From contig JALHLQ010000003.1 of assembly GCA_022844485.1 (NCBI GenBank), positions 1 through 41,920 on the forward strand: 41,920 nucleotides of DNA. Direction: 5' to 3'. This DNA comes from Xanthobacteraceae bacterium (lineage in GTDB: Bacteria > Pseudomonadota > Alphaproteobacteria > Rhizobiales > Xanthobacteraceae). Under the pieces are notes generated by a model that was given only the letters and a program-made list of their open reading frames with translations, had not been told where the DNA came from and searched no databases. Shown one piece after another: positions 35,276 through 41,920 of the stretch. Numbering within the stretch: the stretch's first letter is position 1; each line of letters starts with the position of its first letter. A program made the position numbers and the translations under genes.

Positions 35276-36055
35276 ATGTCGGATTATGATCGCAACACCG
35301 CTGCGCAGTACGGGCTCGGCCGGCCGATAACCCGCGCCGAAGCGGCCGTCATGGACGAGGGCCTTCGGGCCTACATGCTGCGGATCTACAATTACATGAC
35401 GCTCGGTCTTGCCATCACCGGTTTCGCGGCGCTCGGCACATTCATGCTGGCCGTCGGCGTCGATCCCGCGACCGGCAAGCGCGCGCTGACCGGCTTCGGG
35501 CAGCTCCTGTATCAATCGCCGATCAAGTGGGTGGTTGTTTTCGCCCCCCTGGCCTTGGTGTTTTTTCTGAGCTTCCGCATCGAGAAGATGAGCCCGACCG
35601 CAGCCCATGCGACGTTCTGGATCTACGCGGCGCTCGTGGGCGTGTCCTTGTCGGTGATTTTCCTCGTATTCACGGCCACAAGCATCACCCGCGTGTTCTT
35701 CATCACCGCGGCGTCCTTCGGCGCATTGAGCCTGTGGGGCTACACCACGCAGCGTGACCTGTCGGGGTTCGGCTCCTTCCTGATCATGGGACTGATCGGC
35801 ATCATCATCGCGAGCATCGTCAACATCTTCCTCGCGAGTTCGGCGATGCAATTCGTGATCTCGGTGATCGGCGTGCTCGTCTTTGCAGGTCTCACCGCCT
35901 ACGACACGCAGCGGCTGAAGAGCGAGTATGTTTACGGCGCGATGGAAGGCCATACGCAAGAGCGTGCCGCGATCATGGGCGCGCTGTCGCTCTATCTGAA
36001 CTTCATCAACCTGTTCACGATGCTCTTGCAGCTGTTCGGACAGCGCGAAGAGTAA
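35276..36055 (+). CDS. Bax inhibitor-1 / YccA family membrane protein
   Basis: 259 residues with seven membrane segments: about 38-60, 85-102, 115-135, 142-160, 165-185, 190-210 and 233-250. The family motif DTQRLK, with acidic residues in the last helices, is present near residue 212 (FAGLTAYDTQRLKSEY), and the C-terminus LYLNFINLFTMLLQL is typical. E. coli YccA modulates FtsH; eukaryotic relatives conduct Ca2+ or H+. Either could apply here and cannot be told from sequence. AAGAGG lies ahead of the ATG, and a strong terminator follows, so it is a one-gene transcript or the end of the ybbAP unit. Confidence 0.93.
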   Translation: MSDYDRNTAAQYGLGRPITRAEAAVMDEGLRAYMLRIYNYMTLGLAITGFAALGTFMLAVGVDPATGKRALTGFGQLLYQSPIKWVVVFAPLALVFFLSFRIEKMSPTAAHATFWIYAALVGVSLSVIFLVFTATSITRVFFITAASFGALSLWGYTTQRDLSGFGSFLIMGLIGIIIASIVNIFLASSAMQFVISVIGVLVFAGLTAYDTQRLKSEYVYGAMEGHTQERAAIMGALSLYLNFINLFTMLLQLFGQREE

Positions 36056-36080
36056 TCGGCGACTACACACACAGCTGTCT

Positions 36081-36107
36081 GGCCCCGGCGAAAGCCGGGG
36101 CCTTTTT
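36081..36107 (+). terminator. Intrinsic terminator after the Bax-inhibitor gene
   Basis: Perfect 9-bp stem GGCCCCGGC (36081-36089) / GCCGGGGCC (36094-36102), GAAA tetraloop, then TTTTT. It lies 25 bp after the stop codon. This is the clearest rho-independent terminator in the window. Confidence 0.92.
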
Positions 36108-36225
36108 ATTGACCCGTGCGGTGCGTCTCAGGGGTCTGCGGCAGAACGACGCAGCACCGGCAGTCCGTTCGCCATGGCATGGCGCTGGCTTCACGGCGTC
36201 CTGATGCAGCGGGCGCTGGGCTCTT

Positions 36226-36597
36226 TCAGCTCGCCACGAGCCGTATCGATTTGTCGAGCACACGCAGGACTCGATCGAGCTCGGGGCCGCGCCTCACAAT
36301 CAGCCCAGTTGCGGATATGACGCTGTAGGCGCCCTGGCGGCGCGCCAGTTTGGGGTTCTTCTCAATCCGGTAGAGCGGGACTTCGGAGGCCCGGCGGAAG
36401 ACGGAGAACACCGCCCGGTCTTTCAGGAAGTCGATGGCATAGTCCCGCCATTCGCCGGCAGCCACCTTGCGCCCATAGAGATTGAGCAGCCGGTCGAGTT
36501 CGCGCCGCTCGAACGTCACCTGGCTGGGAGCGAGTCCGGCGTGACCCTCGCCCCCGCGGAACTCGCTGGGGTCGGTATCGCCCGATTGCAAAGACAT
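36226..36597 (-). CDS. DUF2794 protein
   Basis: 123 residues of the alphaproteobacterial DUF2794 family. Conserved block: VTFERRELDRLLNLYGRKVA, then WRDYAIDFLKDRAVFSVFRR, PLYRIEKNPKLARRQG and the C-terminal GLIVRRGPELDRVLRVLD. The start 36597 has a strong CAGGAGG site; an in-frame extension to 36660 is rejected. Function is unknown; the protein is soluble and basic. It is transcribed toward the Bax-inhibitor gene, with the terminator between them. Confidence 0.88.
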   Translation of the reverse strand: MSLQSGDTDPSEFRGGEGHAGLAPSQVTFERRELDRLLNLYGRKVAAGEWRDYAIDFLKDRAVFSVFRRASEVPLYRIEKNPKLARRQGAYSVISATGLIVRRGPELDRVLRVLDKSIRLVAS

Positions 36598-37010
36598 GCC
36601 GCCTCCTGTCGTCGTTGCGTCATGATCGTCCTCGATCGAGCCCGCCGCAAGAGCCCCCACCGGACCCCATGCCGCAAAGCCTCGCCAGTCCCCGGCGATG
36701 GAATTGCCCTGTGAGGATCACGCAGTCGTCACTGCCGCCACGCCGCCGCCGTAATTTCGCCGCTGGCCGGCCCCGCTGACATGGAACAAAGCGTTGTTGC
36801 CTCAAGGGTCCGGTCCGGCCCAGATGCCGGTCCTCAGCCCCCCAGCCCCCCGGGGTCTGGACGGATCGGCCCCTGTTTCCACAAATCGCGTTTGGGTCTC
36901 GGGTCCGGCTTGGCCGGCCCTTCGTTTTTTTGGGCTTCAGGCTGCAGAAGGACTCAGGTCCGGAACCCGCCATCCGCGAAATCTGCAAACGAAGCGCCGC
37001 GCGCACGAAC
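36598..37010. other. Gap with no protein gene; candidate structured RNA or GC-rich leader
   Basis: 413 bp between DUF2794 and the DUF1223 stop. Open frames on both strands are Arg/Pro/Ser-rich with no ribosome-binding sites and are rejected. On the plus strand GGGTCCG...TCC near 36806-36817 can pair imperfectly with GGACGGATCGGCCC near 36859-36872, and the region ends with the hairpin at 36901. I see no convincing promoter. The sequence could be a small RNA ending in that terminator, or it could be the leader of DUF2794 on the other strand with fortuitous GC structure. I recognise no known RNA family. Confidence 0.3.
36901..36931 (+). terminator. Terminator-like hairpin with T7 run, orphan
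   Basis: GGG-T-CCGGC (36901-36909) pairs with GCCGGCCC (36913-36920) with one bulged T and a short loop; TTCG then TTTTTTT (36925-36931) follow. It is oriented for plus-strand transcription, yet the only genes on either side are on the minus strand, so no recognised transcript ends here. Confidence 0.45.
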
Positions 37011-37775
37011 CTAGCGCAGAGAGGCGATCGCAGCACCGAAAATGGATCCGGGCCGCTCGATGCTGCCGGCTTGCACGAGCACGGCGGCGCTGTCAGCGCC
37101 GTCGGCGCGCAGATCGCTCAGGGGGATGCTGAACACACGCGCCGCGCCGTTCAAGTCGCCGAGCTTGGTCCAGCGACGAACGACATTGTGGTAGTCGACT
37201 GTCTTGCCCGAATTCTCTCCGCGGCCGATCTGGACCTGGACCTGCCTGGTCAGCGCGCAAAGCCAGATTTCGGCGGGAAATGCCGCCGCCTGCCGCTCGA
37301 CATCGACCTGAAGCTTGTCGCCGACCACCTTCAGCTTCACCGGCGTGGAGAGGACATGCTCACGCTGTTTGGTCTCGGCGAGCATCCGCTCGATGGCGGT
37401 CTTGTCGCTCCCCTGCACATGCGCAATGCCGTTGATGACGGCTTGCGGCGTGTAGACGTCACGATCGCCGCGCATTTTCGCGTAACCGCGCTGTCGCTGC
37501 GTATGGCGCGGCTTCGCCATCGTGTCCTTCCAGCCCAGATAATCCCAGTAATCGATGGGCACGGTGATGACGACGAGCGAGGGATCGCGCCCGAGCACAC
37601 CCATCAGTTCGTCCGCTGGCGGACAGGACGAACAGCCCTGACTGGTGAACAGCTCGACCACGCCGCGGGTCTGCTGCGCCTGGACGGATCCGTGCAAAAG
37701 AACGGTCAGAGCTGCGGCGGCGAGCGACGCGGCGAAAGGCTGTCGGAGGTCAATTTTCACGTTGGGCGAATCCAT
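37011..37775 (-). CDS. DUF1223 thioredoxin-like secreted protein
   Basis: 254 residues with a signal peptide (LRQPFAASLAAAALTVLLHG, cleavage near VQA-QQ). VVELFTSQGCSSCPPADE begins a thioredoxin-like DUF1223 domain with the redox pair C48-S-S-C51; later family segments are VPIDYWDYLGWKDTMA, YTPQAVINGI and NGAARVFSIPL. Predicted periplasmic redox protein; partner unknown. A GTG at 37802 would add nine residues. It lies 92 bp from the acnA stop, on the same strand, so it could be the last gene of an acnA transcript, with ccmA diverging at the other end; the cytochrome-c maturation link is suggestive only. Confidence 0.87.
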   Translation of the reverse strand: MDSPNVKIDLRQPFAASLAAAALTVLLHGSVQAQQTRGVVELFTSQGCSSCPPADELMGVLGRDPSLVVITVPIDYWDYLGWKDTMAKPRHTQRQRGYAKMRGDRDVYTPQAVINGIAHVQGSDKTAIERMLAETKQREHVLSTPVKLKVVGDKLQVDVERQAAAFPAEIWLCALTRQVQVQIGRGENSGKTVDYHNVVRRWTKLGDLNGAARVFSIPLSDLRADGADSAAVLVQAGSIERPGSIFGAAIASLR

Positions 37776-37867
37776 GGACGCGCTGCGAAAAACAGCCAGC
37801 ACCCTATGAGGAGACCGCGTTCACGGCCACTCACATGACGGTGAAAGCCCGCATGGCGACGGCTCGC

Positions 37868-40573
37868 TCAGGAGGCGAGTTTCCGCAGCACGTAATGCAG
37901 GATGCCGCCGTGGCGGAAGTAGTCGAGTTCTTCCAGCGTGTCGATCCGGCAGATCAGCGGGACGCGTCGCACGGTGCCGTCAGCGCCTGTGATCTCCGCC
38001 GAGAGGATTTGACGCGGCTTGAGGCCCCCTGAAAGGCCACGGATCGTCACCGTTTCCTCGCCCTTGAGGCCGAGCGATTGCCAGGACGTTCCCTCTTCGA
38101 AGACGAGCGGCAACACGCCCATGCCGACGAGATTGGAGCGATGAATGCGCTCGAAGGACTGCGCGATCACCGCGCGCACGCCGAGCAGGTTCGTGCCCTT
38201 GGCGGCCCAGTCGCGCGACGAGCCTGTGCCGTATTCCTTGCCGGCGAACACGACGAGCGGAACGCCGTCGCGTTTGTAGCGCATGGCCGCATCGTAGATC
38301 GGCATGCGCTCCTTGGAAGGATAGTGCACGGTGACGCCGCCCTCGACGCCGGGCACCATCTGGTTCTTGATGCGGATATTGGCGAAGGTGCCGCGCATCA
38401 TCACTTCGTGATTGCCGCGTCGGGTGCCGTATTGGTTGAAGTCGGCAGGCTGCACGCCCTTCTGTACCAGATATTGACCGGCCGGCGACGCCGCACGAAT
38501 CGAGCCTGCCGGCGAAATGTGATCCGTCGTGATCGAATCGAGAAAAAGGCCGAGGACCCGCGCATTCACGATGTCGGCAACCGGCGCGGGCGTCTTGCCC
38601 ATGCCGGCGAAGTAGGGCGGGTTTTGCACATAGGTGGAATTCTCGTTCCAGCCGTAAGTCATCCCGCCCTTCACCTCGATCTTGCGCCAGAGCGCCTCGC
38701 CCTTGAACACATTCGCGTATTTGCGCGTGAACATGTCTTTGTTGATTGACTTGCGGATGATGGCGGTGACGTCCTTGCTGGAAGGCCAGATGTCTTTCAG
38801 GAACACGGCCTTCCCTTTCTGATCGTGCCCGAGCGGTTCCCTGGTGATGTCCACCTGCATCGAGCCTGCGATCGCGTAGGCGACGACGAGCGGCGGCGAA
38901 GCGAGATAGTTCGCGCGGACATCCGGATTGACGCGCCCTTCGAAATTGCGATTGCCGGACAGCACCGCGGCGGCGACGAGGTCGTTGTCGTTGACCGTTC
39001 TCGATATTTCATCGGGCAGCGGACCGGAATTGCCGATGCAAGTCGTGCAGCCGAAACCGACGAGATTGAAGCCGAGTTTGTCGAGATCCTTCTGCAAGCC
39101 AGATTTCTCGTAGTATTCCGCGACGACTTGCGAGCCGGGCGCGAGCGAGGTTTTCACCCAAGGCTTTGTCGACAGGCCTTTCATGTTGGCGTTGCGCGCA
39201 AGCAGCCCGGCGCCGATCATCACGGTCGGGTTCGACGTATTCGTGCAAGACGTAATGGCAGCGATCACGACATCGCCGTGGCCGAGATCGTAGTTGCGGC
39301 CGGCGACCGCCACCCGCTTGCCCATTTCGTCCGCCTTCTTGAATTCATTCGCCATCGATTCCGCAAAGCCGCTTTTCACGTCCTTCAAGACGACGCGATC
39401 CTGCGGGCGCTTGGGACCGGCCAGCGAGGGCTCGACCGTGCGCAGGTCGAGCTTGAGCACGTCGGTAAACACGGGATCCGCCGTCTCCTCCGTCCGCAAC
39501 AGGCCTTGCGCCCTGGCATAGGCCTTCACGAGCGCGACGCGCCCGGATGAGCGGCCGGTATTCTGGAGATACTTGATGGTCTCGCCATCGACGGGGAAGA
39601 AGCCGCAGGTGGCGCCGTATTCGGGGGCCATGTTGCCGATCGTGGCGCGGTCCTCCAGCGGCATATTGGCGAGCCCGGGGCCGAAGAACTCGACAAAGCG
39701 CCCGACCACGCCTTTCTTGCGCAGCATCTGCGTCACGGTGAGAACGAGGTCGGTGGCGGTGACGCCTTCGCGCAGTCTCCCCGTGAGCCTGAAGCCGACG
39801 ACCTCGGGCAGGAGCATGGAGATCGGCTGACCCAGCATCGCCGCTTCCGCCTCGATGCCGCCGACGCCCCAGCCGAGCACGCTGAGACCGTTGACCATTG
39901 TGGTGTGGGAGTCGGTGCCGACCAGCGTGTCCGGGAAAGCGACCGCCATGGTCGTTGCCCGGCCATTGAGCTTGAGGCGCTCTTTGCGCGTCCACACGGT
40001 CTGCGCGAGGTACTCAAGATTGACCTGGTGACAGATGCCGGTGCCCGGGGGCACGACGCGGAAGTTCTGGAACTGCTTCTGCGCCCATTTCAGAAACTCG
40101 TAGCGCTCCTGATTCTGTCTGTACTCTTCCGCGACGTTTTTCTTGAATGCCTGGTTGGTGCCGAAGAAATTGACCACCACGGAGTGGTCGATCACGAGAT
40201 CGACCGGCACCAGCGGATTGATTGTCTTGGGATCGCCGCCGAGCTTGGACATGGCGTCGCGCATGGCGGCAAGGTCCACCACGGCCGGAACACCCGTGAA
40301 ATCCTGCATCAGGACCCGGGCCGGGCGGAAGGCGATCTCGCGATCGGAAGCCTTCTTTTTCAGCCAGGCGCCGACCGCGAGAATGTCCTCTTTGGTGACC
40401 GAACGGCCGTCCTCATGCCGCAACAGGTTCTCAAGCAGCACCTTCATCGAGAAGGGAAGCCGGGAGATGCCCCGCAGCCCGTTCTTTTCCGCGACCGGCA
40501 AGCTGTAATAGACATAGGTCTGGTTCCCTGCCTTGAGGGTCTTGCGGCATTTGAAGCTGTCGAGCGAGGTCAT
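37868..40573 (-). CDS. acnA: Aconitate hydratase A
   Basis: TCA-cycle enzyme interconverting citrate and isocitrate with a [4Fe-4S] cluster; the AcnA/IRP1 type. 901 residues, the normal length. The N-terminus [40 protein letters not shown], and the cluster cysteines in [10 protein letters not shown] and [11 protein letters not shown] are all present, and [16 protein letters not shown] marks the swivelling domain. ATG 40573 is chosen; the extension to 40717 runs through the ccmA-facing intergenic region. On its own strand a TATAAG lies about 100 bp upstream, a possible -10 without a good -35. Confidence 0.97.
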   Translation of the reverse strand: MTSLDSFKCRKTLKAGNQTYVYYSLPVAEKNGLRGISRLPFSMKVLLENLLRHEDGRSVTKEDILAVGAWLKKKASDREIAFRPARVLMQDFTGVPAVVDLAAMRDAMSKLGGDPKTINPLVPVDLVIDHSVVVNFFGTNQAFKKNVAEEYRQNQERYEFLKWAQKQFQNFRVVPPGTGICHQVNLEYLAQTVWTRKERLKLNGRATTMAVAFPDTLVGTDSHTTMVNGLSVLGWGVGGIEAEAAMLGQPISMLLPEVVGFRLTGRLREGVTATDLVLTVTQMLRKKGVVGRFVEFFGPGLANMPLEDRATIGNMAPEYGATCGFFPVDGETIKYLQNTGRSSGRVALVKAYARAQGLLRTEETADPVFTDVLKLDLRTVEPSLAGPKRPQDRVVLKDVKSGFAESMANEFKKADEMGKRVAVAGRNYDLGHGDVVIAAITSCTNTSNPTVMIGAGLLARNANMKGLSTKPWVKTSLAPGSQVVAEYYEKSGLQKDLDKLGFNLVGFGCTTCIGNSGPLPDEISRTVNDNDLVAAAVLSGNRNFEGRVNPDVRANYLASPPLVVAYAIAGSMQVDITREPLGHDQKGKAVFLKDIWPSSKDVTAIIRKSINKDMFTRKYANVFKGEALWRKIEVKGGMTYGWNENSTYVQNPPYFAGMGKTPAPVADIVNARVLGLFLDSITTDHISPAGSIRAASPAGQYLVQKGVQPADFNQYGTRRGNHEVMMRGTFANIRIKNQMVPGVEGGVTVHYPSKERMPIYDAAMRYKRDGVPLVVFAGKEYGTGSSRDWAAKGTNLLGVRAVIAQSFERIHRSNLVGMGVLPLVFEEGTSWQSLGLKGEETVTIRGLSGGLKPRQILSAEITGADGTVRRVPLICRIDTLEELDYFRHGGILHYVLRKLAS

Positions 40574-40786
40574 CGGGGCTGTCCCATGCGGTGCGCAGGC
40601 GCGCTGACGGAATGAATGAAGCCGGACCGGGCGCCTCCGCGCTGGTCCAACCGACCGGACGATGATGCGGCTTATAAGGTCTTTTCCCTCGCCCTGCCAC
40701 ACGACCCGGCATCGCACAGTTGCGACTTTCGCATGGTCGCCGGTCTCCGCCTGTGCGGCGCGCCGGCGCCGGCTCGCAGCCCTCTG
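40574..40786. other. Divergent acnA / ccmA intergenic region
   Basis: 213 bp holding the promoters of acnA (leftward) and ccmABC (rightward). CTTATAAG (40671-40678) is the only AT-rich box and could serve as a -10 in either direction, but no -35 at the right distance is convincing. The in-frame ATG 40733 for ccmA falls inside this region. Confidence 0.35.
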
Positions 40787-41389
40787 ATGCAGCTTGTCGC
40801 CAAAAATCTTGTCTGTCGCCGCGGCAACCGCGCGGTTTTTGCCGGCCTGTCGTTCTCGGTCGCAAGCGGGGAGGCGGTGCTGGTCGTGGGTCCGAACGGC
40901 GCCGGCAAGTCGTCGCTGCTGCGGATGATCGCGGGATTGCTGCGCGTCGCCGACGGCGAGCTGTCATTGATCGGCGGGGACGGGGAGAGGAGCATTGCCG
41001 AGCAATGCCATTATCTTGGCCACCAGGATGCGCTGAAATCCTCGCTGAGCGTCGCGGAGAATCTCGACTTCTGGACGCACTATCTCGGCGGGCGCGCCGA
41101 TGCGATGGAGGCGCTTGCTGCGGTCGGCCTCGAGAGCCTGGCCGATCTGCCGGCCGGCTATCTTTCGGCCGGACAACGGCGCCGGCTTTCGATCGCCCGG
41201 CTGGTGGCGGTCGAGCGGACGGTCTGGCTGCTTGACGAGCCCACCTCGGCTCTGGACGCCGCCTCCCAGACCCGTCTCGTCGCCATCATGTCGGCCCATC
41301 TCGGCCGAGGAGGCATCATCGTTGCCGCGACCCATGGGCCGATCGGACTCGGCGAAGCGCGGGAGCTCCGGATCGGGGGAGAGGCATGA
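40787..41389 (+). CDS. ccmA: Heme exporter ATPase CcmA
   Basis: 200-residue ABC ATPase of the cytochrome-c maturation system I, which with CcmB, CcmC and CcmD loads and releases heme-bound CcmE in the periplasm. Walker [12 protein letters not shown] begins near residue 35, the Q-loop is [15 protein letters not shown], signature [14 protein letters not shown], Walker [14 protein letters not shown]-loop ATHGP. Start at 40787 ([10 protein letters not shown]) matches the family; 40733 would add an unconserved 18 residues. The stop overlaps the ccmB start as ATGA. Confidence 0.95.
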   Translation: MQLVAKNLVCRRGNRAVFAGLSFSVASGEAVLVVGPNGAGKSSLLRMIAGLLRVADGELSLIGGDGERSIAEQCHYLGHQDALKSSLSVAENLDFWTHYLGGRADAMEALAAVGLESLADLPAGYLSAGQRRRLSIARLVAVERTVWLLDEPTSALDAASQTRLVAIMSAHLGRGGIIVAATHGPIGLGEARELRIGGEA

Positions 41390-41920
41390 CCGCGATTTCG
41401 GCACTTCTGCTGCGCGACATGAAGCTGTCGGTACGGATCGGCGGCGGCGCCCTGATGGGGGTCCTGTTCTTCCTCCTTGTGGTCACCATCGTGCCGTTCG
41501 GAATCGGTGCGGACATGGCGCTGCTCCAGCGCATCGGACCCGCGATCTTGTGGATCGGCGCACTGCTGGCGAGCCTGCTTGCGCTCGACCGGCTGTTTGC
41601 CTCCGACCACGAGGACGGGTCGCTCGACCTCATTTTGATGGGCAACGCCCCGCTGGAATTCGCGGTGGCGGTGAAAGCCTTGGCGCACTGGCTGACGACC
41701 GGACTGCCGCTGGTCGTCGCTGCGCCGGTCTTGGGCCTCCTGCTCAACCTCGATGGGCTGGCTATCGGCGCGGTCGCCTTGACCCTGCTGGCCGGCACGC
41801 CGGCGCTCACGCTGATCGGGCTGATTGGCGCGGCTCTGGCGGTGGCGCTCCGCAAAGGAGGTCTGCTTCTGCCGGTTCTCATTCTGCCGCTGACCGTGCC
41901 CGTCTTGATTTTTGGCGTTT
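41386..41920 (+). CDS. ccmB: Heme exporter permease CcmB (3' end outside window)
   Basis: The frame from ATG 41386 stays open to the window edge (178 codons). It begins [20 protein letters not shown], followed by membrane helices at about 22-40, 55-72 and 103-130; [14 protein letters not shown] and [20 protein letters not shown] are characteristic of CcmB. About 220 residues is the usual length, so roughly 40 are missing. Start overlaps the ccmA stop (ATGA), i.e. coupled translation. CcmC should follow beyond the window. Confidence 0.95.
   Translation, partial: MTAISALLLRDMKLSVRIGGGALMGVLFFLLVVTIVPFGIGADMALLQRIGPAILWIGALLASLLALDRLFASDHEDGSLDLILMGNAPLEFAVAVKALAHWLTTGLPLVVAAPVLGLLLNLDGLAIGAVALTLLAGTPALTLIGLIGAALAVALRKGGLLLPVLILPLTVPVLIFGV

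Noticed and set aside
36620..37036. A 138-codon minus-strand frame upstream of DUF2794
   Set aside because: Composition is Arg/Gly/Ser-rich, it overlaps the start of DUF2794, lacks a ribosome-binding site and has no similarity to a known family.

Overview
The window is a GC-rich chromosomal segment of an alphaproteobacterium, most likely Hyphomicrobiales near the Bradyrhizobium/Rhodopseudomonas/Xanthobacteraceae group. The evidence is the family content and gene order: rplU-rpmA-GNAT-GNAT-obgE-proB, DUF1674/htpX-rsmB-heparinase-purH, the 180-kDa class NAD-glutamate dehydrogenase, IalB-rlmN, DUF2794, and divergent acnA/ccmAB. Nearly all of it is core housekeeping DNA. No prophage, CRISPR array, defence island, rRNA or tRNA was recognised. 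The left edge holds the last codons of an IS3-family transposase.

Layout. 1-7.5 kb: IS3 remnant, rplU promoter and structured leader, L21 (with a long Lys/Ala-rich tail) and L27, two tandem GNAT acetyltransferases, an EamA exporter, the ObgE GTPase, a DUF72 protein and ProB. The usual partner proA does not follow proB. 7.6-8.8 kb: two small secreted proteins of unknown function and a 167-bp paired-palindrome element. 8.8-15.3 kb: DUF1674 (SdhAF4-like), HtpX, RsmB, a heparinase II/III-family protein, a second 167-bp element, and PurH. 15.2-21.5 kb: NAD-glutamate dehydrogenase with an overlapping UMF1-type MFS transporter gene. 21.7-26.1 kb: an AhpD-like protein, two alpha/beta hydrolases and gamma-glutamyltransferase. 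26.2-30 kb: RlmN with a small membrane protein, an IalB-family secreted protein and a quinone oxidoreductase. 29.7-35.1 kb: tesA-thpR-phhB-DUF1232 reading left, and ybbA-ybbP reading right from overlapping start codons. 35.2-41.9 kb: a Bax-inhibitor-1 family protein with a strong terminator, DUF2794, a gap with a terminator-like hairpin, DUF1223, aconitase, ccmA and the start of ccmB.

Functional links visible here are translation and ribosome function (rplU, rpmA, obgE, rsmB, rlmN), glutamate metabolism (proB, NAD-GDH, ggt), envelope quality control and lipid/ester handling (htpX, tesA-ybbAP, Bax inhibitor), and respiration (DUF1674, ccmAB, acnA).

The most unusual signal is non-coding. Two 167-bp composites (8607-8773 and 13463-13629) share exactly the same geometry: two CTAGTG-ended hairpins, a 13-bp spacer, and 3-nt asymmetric bulges on the inward-facing arms. 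Their arms differ in sequence by paired, compensating changes. A second, shorter palindrome family (about 44-49 bp, five copies) sits directly after stop codons and also shows compensating arm changes. Both look like structured repeats kept at the level of folding; whether they are mobile or functional cannot be decided from one window.
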